A stretch of 64,000 nt of DNA from G963665005 sp963665005. GTDB taxonomy: Bacteria > Bacillota > Clostridia > Christensenellales > SZUA-584. Where the stretch lies: assembly GCA_963665005.2 (NCBI GenBank), contig CAXXTQ010000001.1, positions 2,418,001 through 2,482,000 of the forward strand, given 5' to 3'. Under the pieces are notes generated by a model. It searched no databases, was not told the DNA's origin, and saw only the letters and a program-made list of their open reading frames with translations. Positions 24,970 through 32,641 of this stretch are shown here, piece by piece (the stretch's first letter is position 1; each line of letters opens with the position of its first letter). A program made the position numbers and the translations under genes.

Positions 24970-25605
24970 TTAAAACCTAATATCCGTAGCTATAACGTAC
25001 AGCCCCCACACCTTCTTTTTGGTGCCTCTAAACGGCTGCAGCGTTCCTTCAAGGTAATCTATCGTCTGCCCTTTGTTCATCTTGCCGTCAATCTTCTCCG
25101 CAAGCTCGTTATGGAAGATCACCGACAAAAATGTCTCGTAGCTTGTGCCGTACCATTTCATATCTGGCATGGCGGCAATGCTGACACCAATGCGCAGTTT
25201 GCCGTTTTTTGATTCCTTGCGAGAGAATTGTTTGCGCACGTGTCCGCTGAACCGGCCGACGTTCCAAGGTTCATAATCTTCCGGTCTGTCTCCGCTTCGT
25301 GCACGGTCTATTTCATGCCCGACGTGCCGATAGTGCGTTTCTCCGGCCTTGCCTTCTATCCATGTCTGCAAAAACCCGTGTCGTATTTCAAGGTGAGCGC
25401 CTTCGTACAAATTATCGTTTATCCATTCTGCGTTATCTCCGTATACACATGTTCGAATAAACGCTCTGTACTTATCGGAAACATTCAGCGCAGGATGAGA
25501 AAAAGGCGCGGCTATTAAAAAGTCAACCATAGGGCATTTCTTCTTACGGTCTACCTTCATGCGTATGTCTGTTATAATTTCGCCGTTTATGCGTGTTGAG
25601 TTCAT
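24970..25605 (-). CDS. SSB-like protein, tentative
   Basis: This 211-residue protein begins like a single-stranded DNA-binding protein (MNSTRINGEIITDIRMKVDR ... CPMVDFLIAAPF) and continues with beta-rich segments (RAFIRTCVYGDNAEWINDNLYEGAHLEIRHGFLQTWIEG), compatible with an OB fold; a second similar segment follows (about 110-205). It lies in the replication part of the early operon and its start overlaps the neighbouring stop. The assignment rests on pattern and context rather than a diagnostic motif. Confidence 0.45.
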   Translation of the reverse strand: MNSTRINGEIITDIRMKVDRKKKCPMVDFLIAAPFSHPALNVSDKYRAFIRTCVYGDNAEWINDNLYEGAHLEIRHGFLQTWIEGKAGETHYRHVGHEIDRARSGDRPEDYEPWNVGRFSGHVRKQFSRKESKNGKLRIGVSIAAMPDMKWYGTSYETFLSVIFHNELAEKIDGKMNKGQTIDYLEGTLQPFRGTKKKVWGLYVIATDIRF

Positions 25606-26210
25606 TTAGAGTTCTCCTTCTTTACTTTCAGCTTTAGCCCTTTAGCGTAAATACCGTACAGCTTGTTTTTCTTGACCAGTTTGTTAACAAAGTTGTTATA
25701 AGCCGTTTTAGATTCAAACTGTGCTGCTGTATAAGCAAGAGCAAACGCTACCTGAGGGTCGTATACATCATCGCCCTGTACCTGCGCTACACCTTTGCGT
25801 CCATCGGTAAGCTCAACTGTGGTTTTCTTTCCGAGCTTAACCTTTTTGAGGTTGCGTATACCGTAATTAGGATTGTTATCAAAACACATGCCGTAGGTAT
25901 ATCTAAAAGCGTCAAATTCATCATAATGTAAATGACCATATTCCATTCCCTTGTAATCATTAAACATCTTTAATTTTGGTGCAAACATAGGCTTTGTTTT
26001 TAATAGCTTAACAGCTTTTCTTATATCCTCTACTGTTAACTCAGGATCCTCATATGTGCTCTTTTTTAAAAACTCAACTATAGCGTTTACAGCAAATCCT
26101 CTGCCGTCTATTTTTACATACTCATATCTGCCGGCGTACCTAAACCACACTTTCGTAAAATTAGGGTATTCAATTGCCTTCTCAAACTTTAAATACTTGT
26201 TTTCTGTCAT
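25602..26210 (-). CDS. early protein of unknown function
   Basis: This 202-residue basic, Lys/Tyr-rich protein has no membrane segment. The N-terminal half (YLKFEKAIEYPNFTKVWFRYAGRYEYVKIDGRG) looks beta-rich; the C-terminal half is helical (QVAFALAYTAAQFESKTAYNNFVNKLVKK). It overlaps both neighbours by four bases, so it is translated with them. DNA metabolism is likely from context, but no motif was found. Confidence 0.55.
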   Translation of the reverse strand: MTENKYLKFEKAIEYPNFTKVWFRYAGRYEYVKIDGRGFAVNAIVEFLKKSTYEDPELTVEDIRKAVKLLKTKPMFAPKLKMFNDYKGMEYGHLHYDEFDAFRYTYGMCFDNNPNYGIRNLKKVKLGKKTTVELTDGRKGVAQVQGDDVYDPQVAFALAYTAAQFESKTAYNNFVNKLVKKNKLYGIYAKGLKLKVKKENSK

Positions 26211-26545
26211 TTCTCCTTCTCCTCCTCTTCGTCGTCCAGTCTGTCTTCTTCCGGGTGCTGTAAAAGATGCAGCCTTTTCATCGCCGGAAGGACTTCTTTT
26301 ACCATCTGTTTCATTAAAAAATCAAGAATCTCGATATACTCGCGCCCGAGAGTGAAATTTTGTATAGCTTCGTCTATCGATTCGCTGCTCGATAATTCGC
26401 ACTGCTCTTTGATATTGTCGGCAATACTCCTCATAAGAATTTCTGCGCAATATAAAGGCTTTGCATGGTCTATCAGATACTCGCCCTTGCGTTCGATACA
26501 CCCGTTACCCGTTATAATCTGCTCGATAAAAGTCTTACGCTTCAT
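26207..26545 (-). CDS. early helical protein, unknown function
   Basis: This protein has 112 residues from the chosen ATG at 26545, which has AGGGGATG upstream; in-frame ATGs at 26551 and 26554 are possible. It is helical with a very acidic C-terminus (HPEEDRLDDEEEEKEK). It overlaps genes on both sides. No family is recognised. Confidence 0.5.
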   Translation of the reverse strand: MKRKTFIEQIITGNGCIERKGEYLIDHAKPLYCAEILMRSIADNIKEQCELSSSESIDEAIQNFTLGREYIEILDFLMKQMVKEVLPAMKRLHLLQHPEEDRLDDEEEEKEK

Positions 26546-26801
26546 CGCCATCATCCCCTAATCTGACTCCGACGTCAGCAAGACTGCTCTTTTCTCCCAT
26601 GCGTGGAATAAGCTCTTCAACCGGCAGCGTTGCCTTTTCGGTTTCTTCGACGCATATATCGCCCAAAATCTCATCAGCAAGGCGCGATTTTTCTATGCAA
26701 ATATCATAGAACACCTTTTTATCTCCGTTATCTATCGCCTTAGCTTCAAGCTCATGCGCTTTCTTCCAGAGTTCCATTTTTACATTGATTTCTTTTGCCA
26801 T
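26535..26801 (-). CDS. small acidic early protein
   Basis: This 88-residue protein has a helical N-terminal half (WKKAHELEAKAIDNGDKKVFYDICIEKSRLADEIL) and an acidic tail (RLGDDGDEA). It is located between a membrane protein gene and the next hypothetical gene, with overlapping stop and start. Nothing indicates a function. Confidence 0.5.
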   Translation of the reverse strand: MAKEINVKMELWKKAHELEAKAIDNGDKKVFYDICIEKSRLADEILGDICVEETEKATLPVEELIPRMGEKSSLADVGVRLGDDGDEA

Positions 26802-26813
26802 GATTAAACCTCC

Positions 26814-27179
26814 CTATTCTATTGGTTCTAACTCTAAAACTTCGTCCGGTTGAAAACTGAAAAACGGATAATTCTTTTTCATAAATTGAGCAGAGTACAA
26901 CCAGTTATTTTGCTCTATCTTTATTTGCGTTAAAGCAACATCCTCTAATTTGTTATCTGTTATGTGTTCTTCATAAAACTCTTTTTGTTCTTTAAAGACG
27001 TATACGGAGCCTTCGCAAGAAACAGGCTGAAAAATACATACGAACAATAGAATTATAAAAGCAATTCCTGTAAGTGCAGCTAACACACCGCCCGCCATAT
27101 CGCAACAGCTAAATATCTGCCATAGAATACCGCCTATCATTGCAAGCCCTAAAATAATTGTTAATATCCACCAAAACAT
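26814..27179 (-). CDS. two-helix membrane protein
   Basis: This protein has 121 residues from ATG 27179, selected because GAGGAGG lies just upstream; an ATG at 27197 falls before that site. Two membrane helices (FWWILTIILGLAMIGGILWQIF and GGVLAALTGIAFIILLFVCIF) are separated by a short Cys-containing loop and followed by a soluble domain of about 65 residues. The role is unknown; superinfection exclusion is one possibility for early membrane proteins. Confidence 0.55.
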   Translation of the reverse strand: MFWWILTIILGLAMIGGILWQIFSCCDMAGGVLAALTGIAFIILLFVCIFQPVSCEGSVYVFKEQKEFYEEHITDNKLEDVALTQIKIEQNNWLYSAQFMKKNYPFFSFQPDEVLELEPIE

Positions 27180-27183
27180 TTCT

Positions 27184-27381
27184 TTAAACCTCCTCATTTC
27201 TTGCTATTTTTTTCTCGGCTATATCGCTTACTTTTAAAGTGTGTGCGCAGTCGTAACAGAATCGGAGTTCGCCTATTTCCCAATAGTCATGATGTTCGCC
27301 TATCCATTGACCGCACTCACATTGAACTGTGTCTTTGACTTGTCCTTCTTCGCCGTAAAAGCGGTCTGGTGATCTAGCCAT
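27184..27381 (-). CDS. small zinc-ribbon-like protein
   Basis: This 65-residue protein has two Cys pairs, QCECGQW and RFCYDCAH, spaced about 20 residues apart, consistent with one zinc site. AAGGAG precedes the ATG. It is one of several small Cys-rich proteins in this operon; the partner is unknown. Confidence 0.6.
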   Translation of the reverse strand: MARSPDRFYGEEGQVKDTVQCECGQWIGEHHDYWEIGELRFCYDCAHTLKVSDIAEKKIARNEEV

Positions 27382-27392
27382 CGTTTTACTCC

Positions 27393-27662
27393 TTATTTCC
27401 GGTTTCTTTTGCGGCTTGCTTTTGCTATTTTACGATGTGCTTTACGCTTAACAATCTTCTTTGCACGATGTCTTTCTTGCTGCGCCCATTTTGTCAATGG
27501 TGTATTTTTATTCATATCAACAGTGGTTATTTTTTTTCCGTTCAATTCTTTTTTTGCTAAAGAATCTAGCTTTTTGGGAACTTCTTTTAAGTTGTCGCTT
27601 AGTTCCTCATGTTTCAAAGCTTCTGCTAATGATTCATAAAGTTTGCCTGTTTCAATGTTCAT
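27393..27662 (-). CDS. small basic early protein
   Basis: This protein has 89 residues from ATG 27662, selected because AAGGAGG precedes it; an upstream ATG at 27686 overlaps the neighbouring gene. The C-terminus is extremely basic (RHRAKKIVKRKAHRKIAKASRKRNRK), suggesting nucleic acid binding. The N-terminal part is an acidic amphipathic helix. No family is recognised. Confidence 0.5.
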   Translation of the reverse strand: MNIETGKLYESLAEALKHEELSDNLKEVPKKLDSLAKKELNGKKITTVDMNKNTPLTKWAQQERHRAKKIVKRKAHRKIAKASRKRNRK

Positions 27663-27675
27663 CTTTATATCCTCC

Positions 27676-27891
27676 TTAATTTTCAAACGCCTTATCCGGC
27701 AGGTGTTCGTCGTCGAAGTCTGCTAACTTCTCAATAATAAAAGATACCGTTCTGCCGTTGTTCAGAATTACCGTGTTATGGTCAACTCGAACAAACAGCC
27801 CTTTTTCTTTAACGTGCTTTTTATATTTGTTACGCTTCTCTGCCTGCTCTTTTTTGTCTGCGCAGATTATGATAGAGTTGTCGAGACTCAT
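27676..27891 (-). CDS. small early protein, unknown function
   Basis: This 71-residue protein has beta strands in the second half (GLFVRVDHNTVILNNGRTVSFII). It overlaps the following upstream gene by four bases and has AAGGAG before its ATG. No motif is visible. Confidence 0.5.
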   Translation of the reverse strand: MSLDNSIIICADKKEQAEKRNKYKKHVKEKGLFVRVDHNTVILNNGRTVSFIIEKLADFDDEHLPDKAFEN

Positions 27892-28139
27892 TGTTTCTTC
27901 TCCTTGAATGGATTAGGGCAAAACAGTTTGTCTCTCCATGTGAGCTTTTTATAATTCTCGCGGCAAGTTTCACAGTTATGCCCGACTATAACGCAGTTTG
28001 GATTAGAGTAACAACCACCCAAACTATCCCCTATCTGTTGACCACAGCGCGCACAGTGCACATATCCCCAACATGTTTCAACGATATTGCTGTGTCCGAA
28101 TAATATACAAAAAATCGCTTTTGCTTTTTCTTTCATCAT
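27888..28139 (-). CDS. small zinc-finger-like early protein
   Basis: This 83-residue protein starts at the tandem ATGATGA that overlaps the stop of the capsid-like gene. It contains CARCGQQIG and, further on, CETCRENY, plus His residues (FGHS, GHNC), enough for one or two zinc sites. It has the look of small Clostridia phage zinc-ribbon proteins. The function is unknown. Confidence 0.55.
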   Translation of the reverse strand: MMKEKAKAIFCILFGHSNIVETCWGYVHCARCGQQIGDSLGGCYSNPNCVIVGHNCETCRENYKKLTWRDKLFCPNPFKEKKQ

Positions 28140-29044
28140 TGTTTCTCTTTCTCCAATCTCTTTGTCGCTTCGAGTACCACGCACTTGTCTAAGTCCGCTA
28201 CTGCCCCGAGTTCAAATTCGTAACCGATGTCAATACCTCGCGGCTGCCGCTCTGTCTCTCCTGCAGGTGTGCGCCGGAATATAACATGCAAATTCTTTTC
28301 CAAAGGCACAACCGTCAATGCTTCGGGCCCGAACATAATTGAATGCCACATTCTATCGTCTAGGGTTGTGAGAAACACGATATACAATCCGTCGTACAGC
28401 TTGTACCGCCCATATTCTCCTTTGTACATCGGCCTGTCGAAATAATCCTGATATGTTAAATCGTCTTCCCATGCTCCCGTACCGTCGCCCGTGAAAGCGT
28501 CTGTTTCGACTCGTCCGTGCGACGTGACGCAGATATAATATTTCCCGTCACTGTCTTTAAAAGCACCGCCTGTTATTCTTCTGTGAGCGTCCGTAAGATT
28601 TTTTCTGGTTAAACACTTCTTATAAATTACTCTGTCTTTGGCGTTGGTGTGAGAAACAATCTGGTCAACAAATGCGCTGTCAAGGCCTTCTCTTATCGCG
28701 TCTGCTTGCATATCTGTCGTACACCGGACTATGCTGTCCGGCCATGGAAACAGTCGCCCGTAACCTGGCGGCATGGATATGTACGTGAGGTCTCCGCCTA
28801 TAGCCTGTGTTTTGATGTTAAAAGCTCTCTCAATTGGATCGTCAAGCGGATTGTGAGGGAATACTAGCTTAAGACTTTCTTTCTTCGCCAACTGATAAAC
28901 CGCCGTTTCGTTCACCGCGTCAATCAAAATTTTGTTGCATACCGAGTGTGTGATCGGGCTTATATGCAGCTTTTTGATGTATGTGGTGATACGCACGATA
29001 AGCGTTGCAATCAGTTTCTTTATTAATTCAAATAGCTTTTTCAT
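28136..29044 (-). CDS. early-operon protein with capsid-like C-terminal region
   Basis: This protein has 302 residues from ATG 29044 (AAGGAGG upstream). The N-terminus is a hydrophobic and basic helix (MKKLFELIKKLIATLIVRIT). The C-terminal half carries, in the same order as the major capsid protein of this phage, the strings KYYICVTSHGR, WEDDLTYQDY, YKGEYGR, IVFLTT and SIMFGPEAL (about residues 168-243), aligned with SYYLSIVGPD, WLDPAKYKD, YNGELGK, RFLETT and TFVFGDEAY. Overall identity is low, so this is a pattern match, not proof. The gene sits among early genes, not in the head cluster. Alternatives are an unrelated phage protein with chance similarity. Confidence 0.55.
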   Translation of the reverse strand: MKKLFELIKKLIATLIVRITTYIKKLHISPITHSVCNKILIDAVNETAVYQLAKKESLKLVFPHNPLDDPIERAFNIKTQAIGGDLTYISMPPGYGRLFPWPDSIVRCTTDMQADAIREGLDSAFVDQIVSHTNAKDRVIYKKCLTRKNLTDAHRRITGGAFKDSDGKYYICVTSHGRVETDAFTGDGTGAWEDDLTYQDYFDRPMYKGEYGRYKLYDGLYIVFLTTLDDRMWHSIMFGPEALTVVPLEKNLHVIFRRTPAGETERQPRGIDIGYEFELGAVADLDKCVVLEATKRLEKEKQ

Positions 29045-29061
29045 GGTGTGCGCCTCCTTAA

Positions 29062-29250
29062 TTAAATAAATGGCCATTCGCAATTCATACATTTTTCTAT
29101 CGCTTTAATAACTTCGCTCCCAAGCTGAATAGTTTTTTTGCCGTTAAGCTCAATCTCTACTAAGCTTTTTTTATTCCATACATTGCGTAAAACAATTTTA
29201 GTAGGATTTCCATTTTCATCGTGATTTTCAACTATAACTTTAGTTTTCAT
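29062..29250 (-). CDS. small early protein
   Basis: This protein has 62 residues from ATG 29250, which has AAAGGAGG upstream. The beta-rich sequence (TKVIVENHDENGNPTKIVLRNVW) is followed by a helix and a C-terminal KCMNCEWPFI. It is located directly before the capsid-like gene. No family is recognised. Confidence 0.5.
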   Translation of the reverse strand: MKTKVIVENHDENGNPTKIVLRNVWNKKSLVEIELNGKKTIQLGSEVIKAIEKCMNCEWPFI

Positions 29251-29267
29251 GGTAATACCTCCTTTAT

Positions 29268-29699
29268 TTATTTTTGTTTGGCATGAGCTTTCCATCCGAC
29301 TGTGCAGTCAAAATCGCCTACCGGTGGAAATGAATCGGACCAGTCTTTTGCTATAACTTGAATTGCTATTAGGTCAACTTTTTCTTTTTGCGCCCATAAT
29401 GCGGCCCTGTAGCCTTGCCTAAACGCTTCTGTCGCTATTTCATCTAGCATTGAGCCTGGTGTAGATATTAAGTCTACTGGTCCATAACCGCCGTACTGGT
29501 CAGTTATTACATCATCGTCGCATACTTTAACGCCTTTACTCACTATCTTAGGCAGCTCAACTTTCATGCTTTCTAAAGGCTCGATTCCGAATTCGTTTAA
29601 TTTTCCGTACCGTCCTGCTTTATTCTGACAAGACAAGCATAATCCATTTATATCGCCTGTTCCTAGAGGTCTATTGCATTCACTACATCTACCGTTCAT
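29268..29699 (-). CDS. early protein with N-terminal zinc ribbon
   Basis: This 143-residue protein starts with a CxxC/CxxC zinc ribbon (CSECNRPLG ... CLSCQNK, residues 5-27). A domain with no recognised motif follows, containing DDVITDQYGGYGPVDLIST and an alpha helix EIATEAFRQGYRAALWAQK. AAGGAGG precedes the start. The ribbon suggests binding to nucleic acid or to a protein partner. Confidence 0.6.
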   Translation of the reverse strand: MNGRCSECNRPLGTGDINGLCLSCQNKAGRYGKLNEFGIEPLESMKVELPKIVSKGVKVCDDDVITDQYGGYGPVDLISTPGSMLDEIATEAFRQGYRAALWAQKEKVDLIAIQVIAKDWSDSFPPVGDFDCTVGWKAHAKQK

Positions 29700-29916
29700 C
29701 TTGCGCCTCCTTGTGCTTTTTTTCGTTTCTAATCCAACCTTCCAATTCCATTCGGGCTATATGGTTTTTTTGCATCGATTCACCTATGAGATTAAAAAAT
29801 TTATTAGGCTCACAAAATGCTATTTCATGCTTATTTATTGTTTCGTTGTATAAATAAATTTGAATTAGGCCACCTTGTATTATTTCGATTGATTCTATGA
29901 TAATTTTATCACCCAT
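29689..29916 (-). CDS. small early protein
   Basis: This 75-residue protein has beta strands at the N-terminus (KIIIESIEIIQGGLIQIYLY) and a helical, charged C-terminus. It overlaps the zinc-ribbon gene by 11 bp. AAGGTGG precedes the ATG. The function is unknown. Confidence 0.5.
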   Translation of the reverse strand: MGDKIIIESIEIIQGGLIQIYLYNETINKHEIAFCEPNKFFNLIGESMQKNHIARMELEGWIRNEKKHKEAQDER

Positions 29917-29930
29917 AACTTGCCACCTTC

Positions 29931-30422
29931 CTATCTATCCAATCTAATATTTTCGAGCATGTCCTTGACGTCATACCGCCATCTGACACGCTTTTTTTGG
30001 CTCTTGATTCGATACCCTTTCTCGCGCATAAAATCAAGCGGTATGCTCTTTCTGCCGCTCGTGTTTATGTGTTCCATGATGGTGTCTGCATAAAGGAAAT
30101 ACGTTTGCTTAACTTCACGCATGTTTATCACCGCGCCGGCGACGATACCAAAATTAAGAGCCTTTACAAGTTCCTCAAAATGCTTTTCCTTAAACACTGA
30201 ATGCGGAATCGATTTGCCTTTATGCGTTTTTAATTCAAGCAGAGAAAGAGATATATAGAACAGTAAAATGTCACAAATATTGCTCTGCTGAAACCTTATG
30301 CCGTTGTCTTGATCCATACCGCCGTAAAATGTTGCCGTACCGTCTCTTAGTCTGTAATACCAAACATCATCAGGCACAGACTTTTTAAAATCCTGCTCGA
30401 ACTTCTTACCCTCGTTCTGCAT
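29931..30422 (-). CDS. RecU-like Holliday junction resolvase / PD-(D/E)xK nuclease
   Basis: This protein has 163 residues from ATG 30422 (GGGAGG upstream; an upstream in-frame extension has no ribosome binding site). Starting MQNEGKKFEQDFKKSV, it shows the nuclease core CDILLF (Asp51) ... LLELKTHKGKSIPHS (Glu63, Lys65), as in RecU, followed by the family-like region FEELVKALNFGIVAGAVINMRE. It would resolve branched recombination or replication intermediates before packaging. Its neighbours, RecT and the Rad50-like ATPase, support a recombination role. Confidence 0.8.
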   Translation of the reverse strand: MQNEGKKFEQDFKKSVPDDVWYYRLRDGTATFYGGMDQDNGIRFQQSNICDILLFYISLSLLELKTHKGKSIPHSVFKEKHFEELVKALNFGIVAGAVINMREVKQTYFLYADTIMEHINTSGRKSIPLDFMREKGYRIKSQKKRVRWRYDVKDMLENIRLDR

Positions 30423-30436
30423 TGTTGACCTCCCTT

Positions 30437-30616
30437 TCACACTCTCAAAATCTCCGCTTCTATCTGCACAAAACGCCGTTGCTGCTTGCAGACCGTGCAG
30501 TACAGGCTTTTGATATGCCCTGTGCTTGTCCGTCCTTTTGTTTTGGTAACTGTCCGTATAGCCTCGCAATCAGGGCATTTAAACGTCCGTATCTGGACTG
30601 TTCTTCGCTTTTTCAT
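30437..30616 (-). CDS. small zinc-ribbon protein
   Basis: This protein has 59 residues from ATG 30616, which has GGAG at the right distance. It contains CPDCEAIRTV and CTVCKQQRRF, a CxxC...CxxC ribbon with a basic C-terminus. It overlaps the upstream gene by 38 bp in another frame. It resembles small phage transcription or replication accessory proteins. Confidence 0.55.
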   Translation of the reverse strand: MKKRRTVQIRTFKCPDCEAIRTVTKTKGRTSTGHIKSLYCTVCKQQRRFVQIEAEILRV

Positions 30617-30797
30617 AGGCTCTCCGTTCATTTCGTTTGCATTTATCACAGTAATCTTTTCCATTATCACCGAACGTTTTCTCCCATCCAGCCTCTCTCA
30701 TCATGGCAAGAACTTGCCCCATGCTATAGCCTTGGTCTAAAATAGCTCCACATTTATCGCAAACTGGTCTATAAAATTGATTGCTTTTAGTTATCAT
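30579..30797 (-). CDS. small Cys-rich early protein
   Basis: This protein has 72 residues from ATG 30797 (GAGGTAAG upstream). It contains CDKCGAIL near the N-terminus and CDKCKRNERR near the C-terminus, a widely spaced zinc ribbon around a helix (MGQVLAMMREAGWE). It is located just after the MBL-fold gene. The function is unknown. Confidence 0.55.
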   Translation of the reverse strand: MITKSNQFYRPVCDKCGAILDQGYSMGQVLAMMREAGWEKTFGDNGKDYCDKCKRNERRAYEKAKNSPDTDV

Positions 30798-30807
30798 TTT
30801 TCTTACC

Positions 30808-31560
30808 TCAAAACGGGCATTTCTTCCCGAACTCATATGACACGGGGAAGGTTCCCGAAAATCTCATATTATCGAACTCTCGGAATAGAATCATATTGTG
30901 CACCACAACTTCTGGATGCGGCGAAAGAATTATTATCCAACTATCCTTATCCGCGTTCTCTTTCAACCACCACGCCGCCTGCTGTATGCTTAGATGTCCA
31001 TACTCCGATGTCAGCCGCCCGTGCAATCCCTCATACGGCAAGTCTCCGTTCTCAAGCCGTTCGTCAATGTCTTGCTCGTCGTAGTTCGCTTCAAGCACAT
31101 AACAGTCTGCCGGCTCGCCCATCTGCAGCCCGTCCATGGTGCCTGTGTCCGAAGCCCATACGATAGTCTCATTAAGTTCGTTTCGTATAAAGAATCCGCA
31201 CGGTTCGGCGGCGTCGTGTGACAAAGGAAACGGCGTTATTGTGAGAGTTCCAACGGTAAAAGGCTTGCCGTATTCGATGATGTTACGGAGATACGTATAT
31301 ATATGAGCGTTCACAATCTCTCTAATTGTTCCCTCTGTAGCGTATACCTCTTTGTTATAAAATGAGGATAGCTTCTCTAAATACTCGGTATGATCCCCGT
31401 GACCATGCGAAATTAATACAGCCTTAATATTACATATAGCAATCTTTTGCTGTACTATGTAAAGTTTCACACCCGCGTCTATCAATATGTTTGTTTCGCC
31501 ATCCGACACAAGCGCAGAGTTGCCGCGCGAGCCGGTACCGAAAACCGTAATCTTAAACAT
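30808..31560 (-). CDS. MBL-fold metallo-hydrolase, probable recombination exonuclease
   Basis: This 250-residue protein starts at ATG 31560 (MFKITVFGTGSRGNSALV), overlapping the recT stop codon. It has the metal motif SHGHGDH (residues 51-57), a downstream metal-binding His in FPLSHD and an Asp in WASDTG, plus a late His (ILSPHPE). It belongs to the YycJ-like branch of the metallo-beta-lactamase fold. In many Firmicute phages an MBL-fold gene replaces a classical exonuclease beside RecT, so a 5'-3' resection role is likely; this is inferred from context. Confidence 0.8.
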   Translation of the reverse strand: MFKITVFGTGSRGNSALVSDGETNILIDAGVKLYIVQQKIAICNIKAVLISHGHGDHTEYLEKLSSFYNKEVYATEGTIREIVNAHIYTYLRNIIEYGKPFTVGTLTITPFPLSHDAAEPCGFFIRNELNETIVWASDTGTMDGLQMGEPADCYVLEANYDEQDIDERLENGDLPYEGLHGRLTSEYGHLSIQQAAWWLKENADKDSWIIILSPHPEVVVHNMILFREFDNMRFSGTFPVSYEFGKKCPF

Positions 31561-32629
31561 CTTTCCCGTCACCTATGCGAAACTTGCCGTCCTGGTTCAA
31601 AGGTATGCGCGGATTGCGTTCGTCCTCGATCTCCACTTCCTCAATGTTCTCATACTCCGTTGCTCTGAAAGCCGCTGCCACAACAGGGTCTTTTATCTCA
31701 ATAGGAATATCCTTCGCTGCGGCCAGTATCGTTTTTGCAAGAGCCATTTCTTCGTACCAGTTTTTCCAAGCAGGCGAAAGTTTTCCGTTCATTTTATCCA
31801 TAGACGCCTTTTTGCGCTTCTCGATATCGTTCAAAGTCAACACCTTAACGCGCATCGTACCGTCTTCGCGGACAACCCACCCGAAAGCGCCTTTGATCTT
31901 ACCTTCATTGAAAGGGTCATGGTCAAATTCAAAAGTATCGCTCTGTGCCGTTGTGTGTACCTTGAATTTGTCTCCTTCGCGTATAAGCCGCGCGTCCATG
32001 TCGATAATCGGGCGCATTGCATATTTCAGCCTTATCTTTCTTTCGCCCTTATACCCTTTCTGCATATCAATCGAATACCTATCGTACGATCTATTGTTGA
32101 TAGTGACTTTCCCGTCCTTGTACAATATCGGGTATATTTCCTGCTGTTCGGCGTCAAGCCCAAGCAAGGCCACGTTCGCAAGAGCCGACACGAGTTTTCG
32201 CTGGTTTATCTGCGCCCAGACAACGCCCTTTTCCTGCATGGCGATTTCTGATCTGTTCAGAGCAAAGAATATCAATCTGCGCCCTTCCTCGTTGTCTATA
32301 CGCGACATAACGTTAATGATGCCCGACGCACTTTCAAGAAAATAGTTGATTGCCTTATCCTTAATAAGCGCTTTGGTGACAGCCTGTGACTTCTCCTGCG
32401 GCGTTTTCTCTTCCGAACTGTCCGTCGTTATTTCCGGTTCTCCGATGTCAACCGGCTCGTCTTTGTCGGCCTTCTCCGTCGCCTTCGCCTGCGTCTTCCC
32501 CTTCGCTTTCCCCTTTGGTTCCTGCTTTTTCTCGGCCTTCTCTTTTTCCGCGTCTTTCACGAAATCCGGTGTCTCTCGCTCAAACTCCATTTTTTCCTGT
32601 TCTGTCATTTCTCCGTTATTGTTTGGCAT
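31553..32629 (-). CDS. recT: RecT-family single-strand annealing protein
   Basis: This 358-residue protein has a highly charged, disordered N-terminal 95 residues (KEKAEKKQEPKGKAKGKTQ), followed by the RecT core: QINQRKLVSALANVALLGLDAEQQEIYPILY, RKIRLKYAMRPIIDMDARLI, FEFDHDPFNEGKIKGAFGWVV, and SPAWKNWYEEMALAKTILAAAK. RecT anneals complementary single strands during phage recombination. It is coupled to the MBL-fold gene downstream (8-bp overlap) and the Rad50-like gene upstream (12-bp gap). The long charged tail is larger than usual for the family. Confidence 0.88.
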   Translation of the reverse strand: MPNNNGEMTEQEKMEFERETPDFVKDAEKEKAEKKQEPKGKAKGKTQAKATEKADKDEPVDIGEPEITTDSSEEKTPQEKSQAVTKALIKDKAINYFLESASGIINVMSRIDNEEGRRLIFFALNRSEIAMQEKGVVWAQINQRKLVSALANVALLGLDAEQQEIYPILYKDGKVTINNRSYDRYSIDMQKGYKGERKIRLKYAMRPIIDMDARLIREGDKFKVHTTAQSDTFEFDHDPFNEGKIKGAFGWVVREDGTMRVKVLTLNDIEKRKKASMDKMNGKLSPAWKNWYEEMALAKTILAAAKDIPIEIKDPVVAAAFRATEYENIEEVEIEDERNPRIPLNQDGKFRIGDGKDV

Positions 32630-32641
32630 GGTAATTCCTCC

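Noticed and set aside
31487..32345. Two long plus-strand open frames of about 255 residues over recT
   Set aside because: They are antisense to a well-supported RecT gene, lack ribosome binding sites, and their composition is that of a reversed coding strand.
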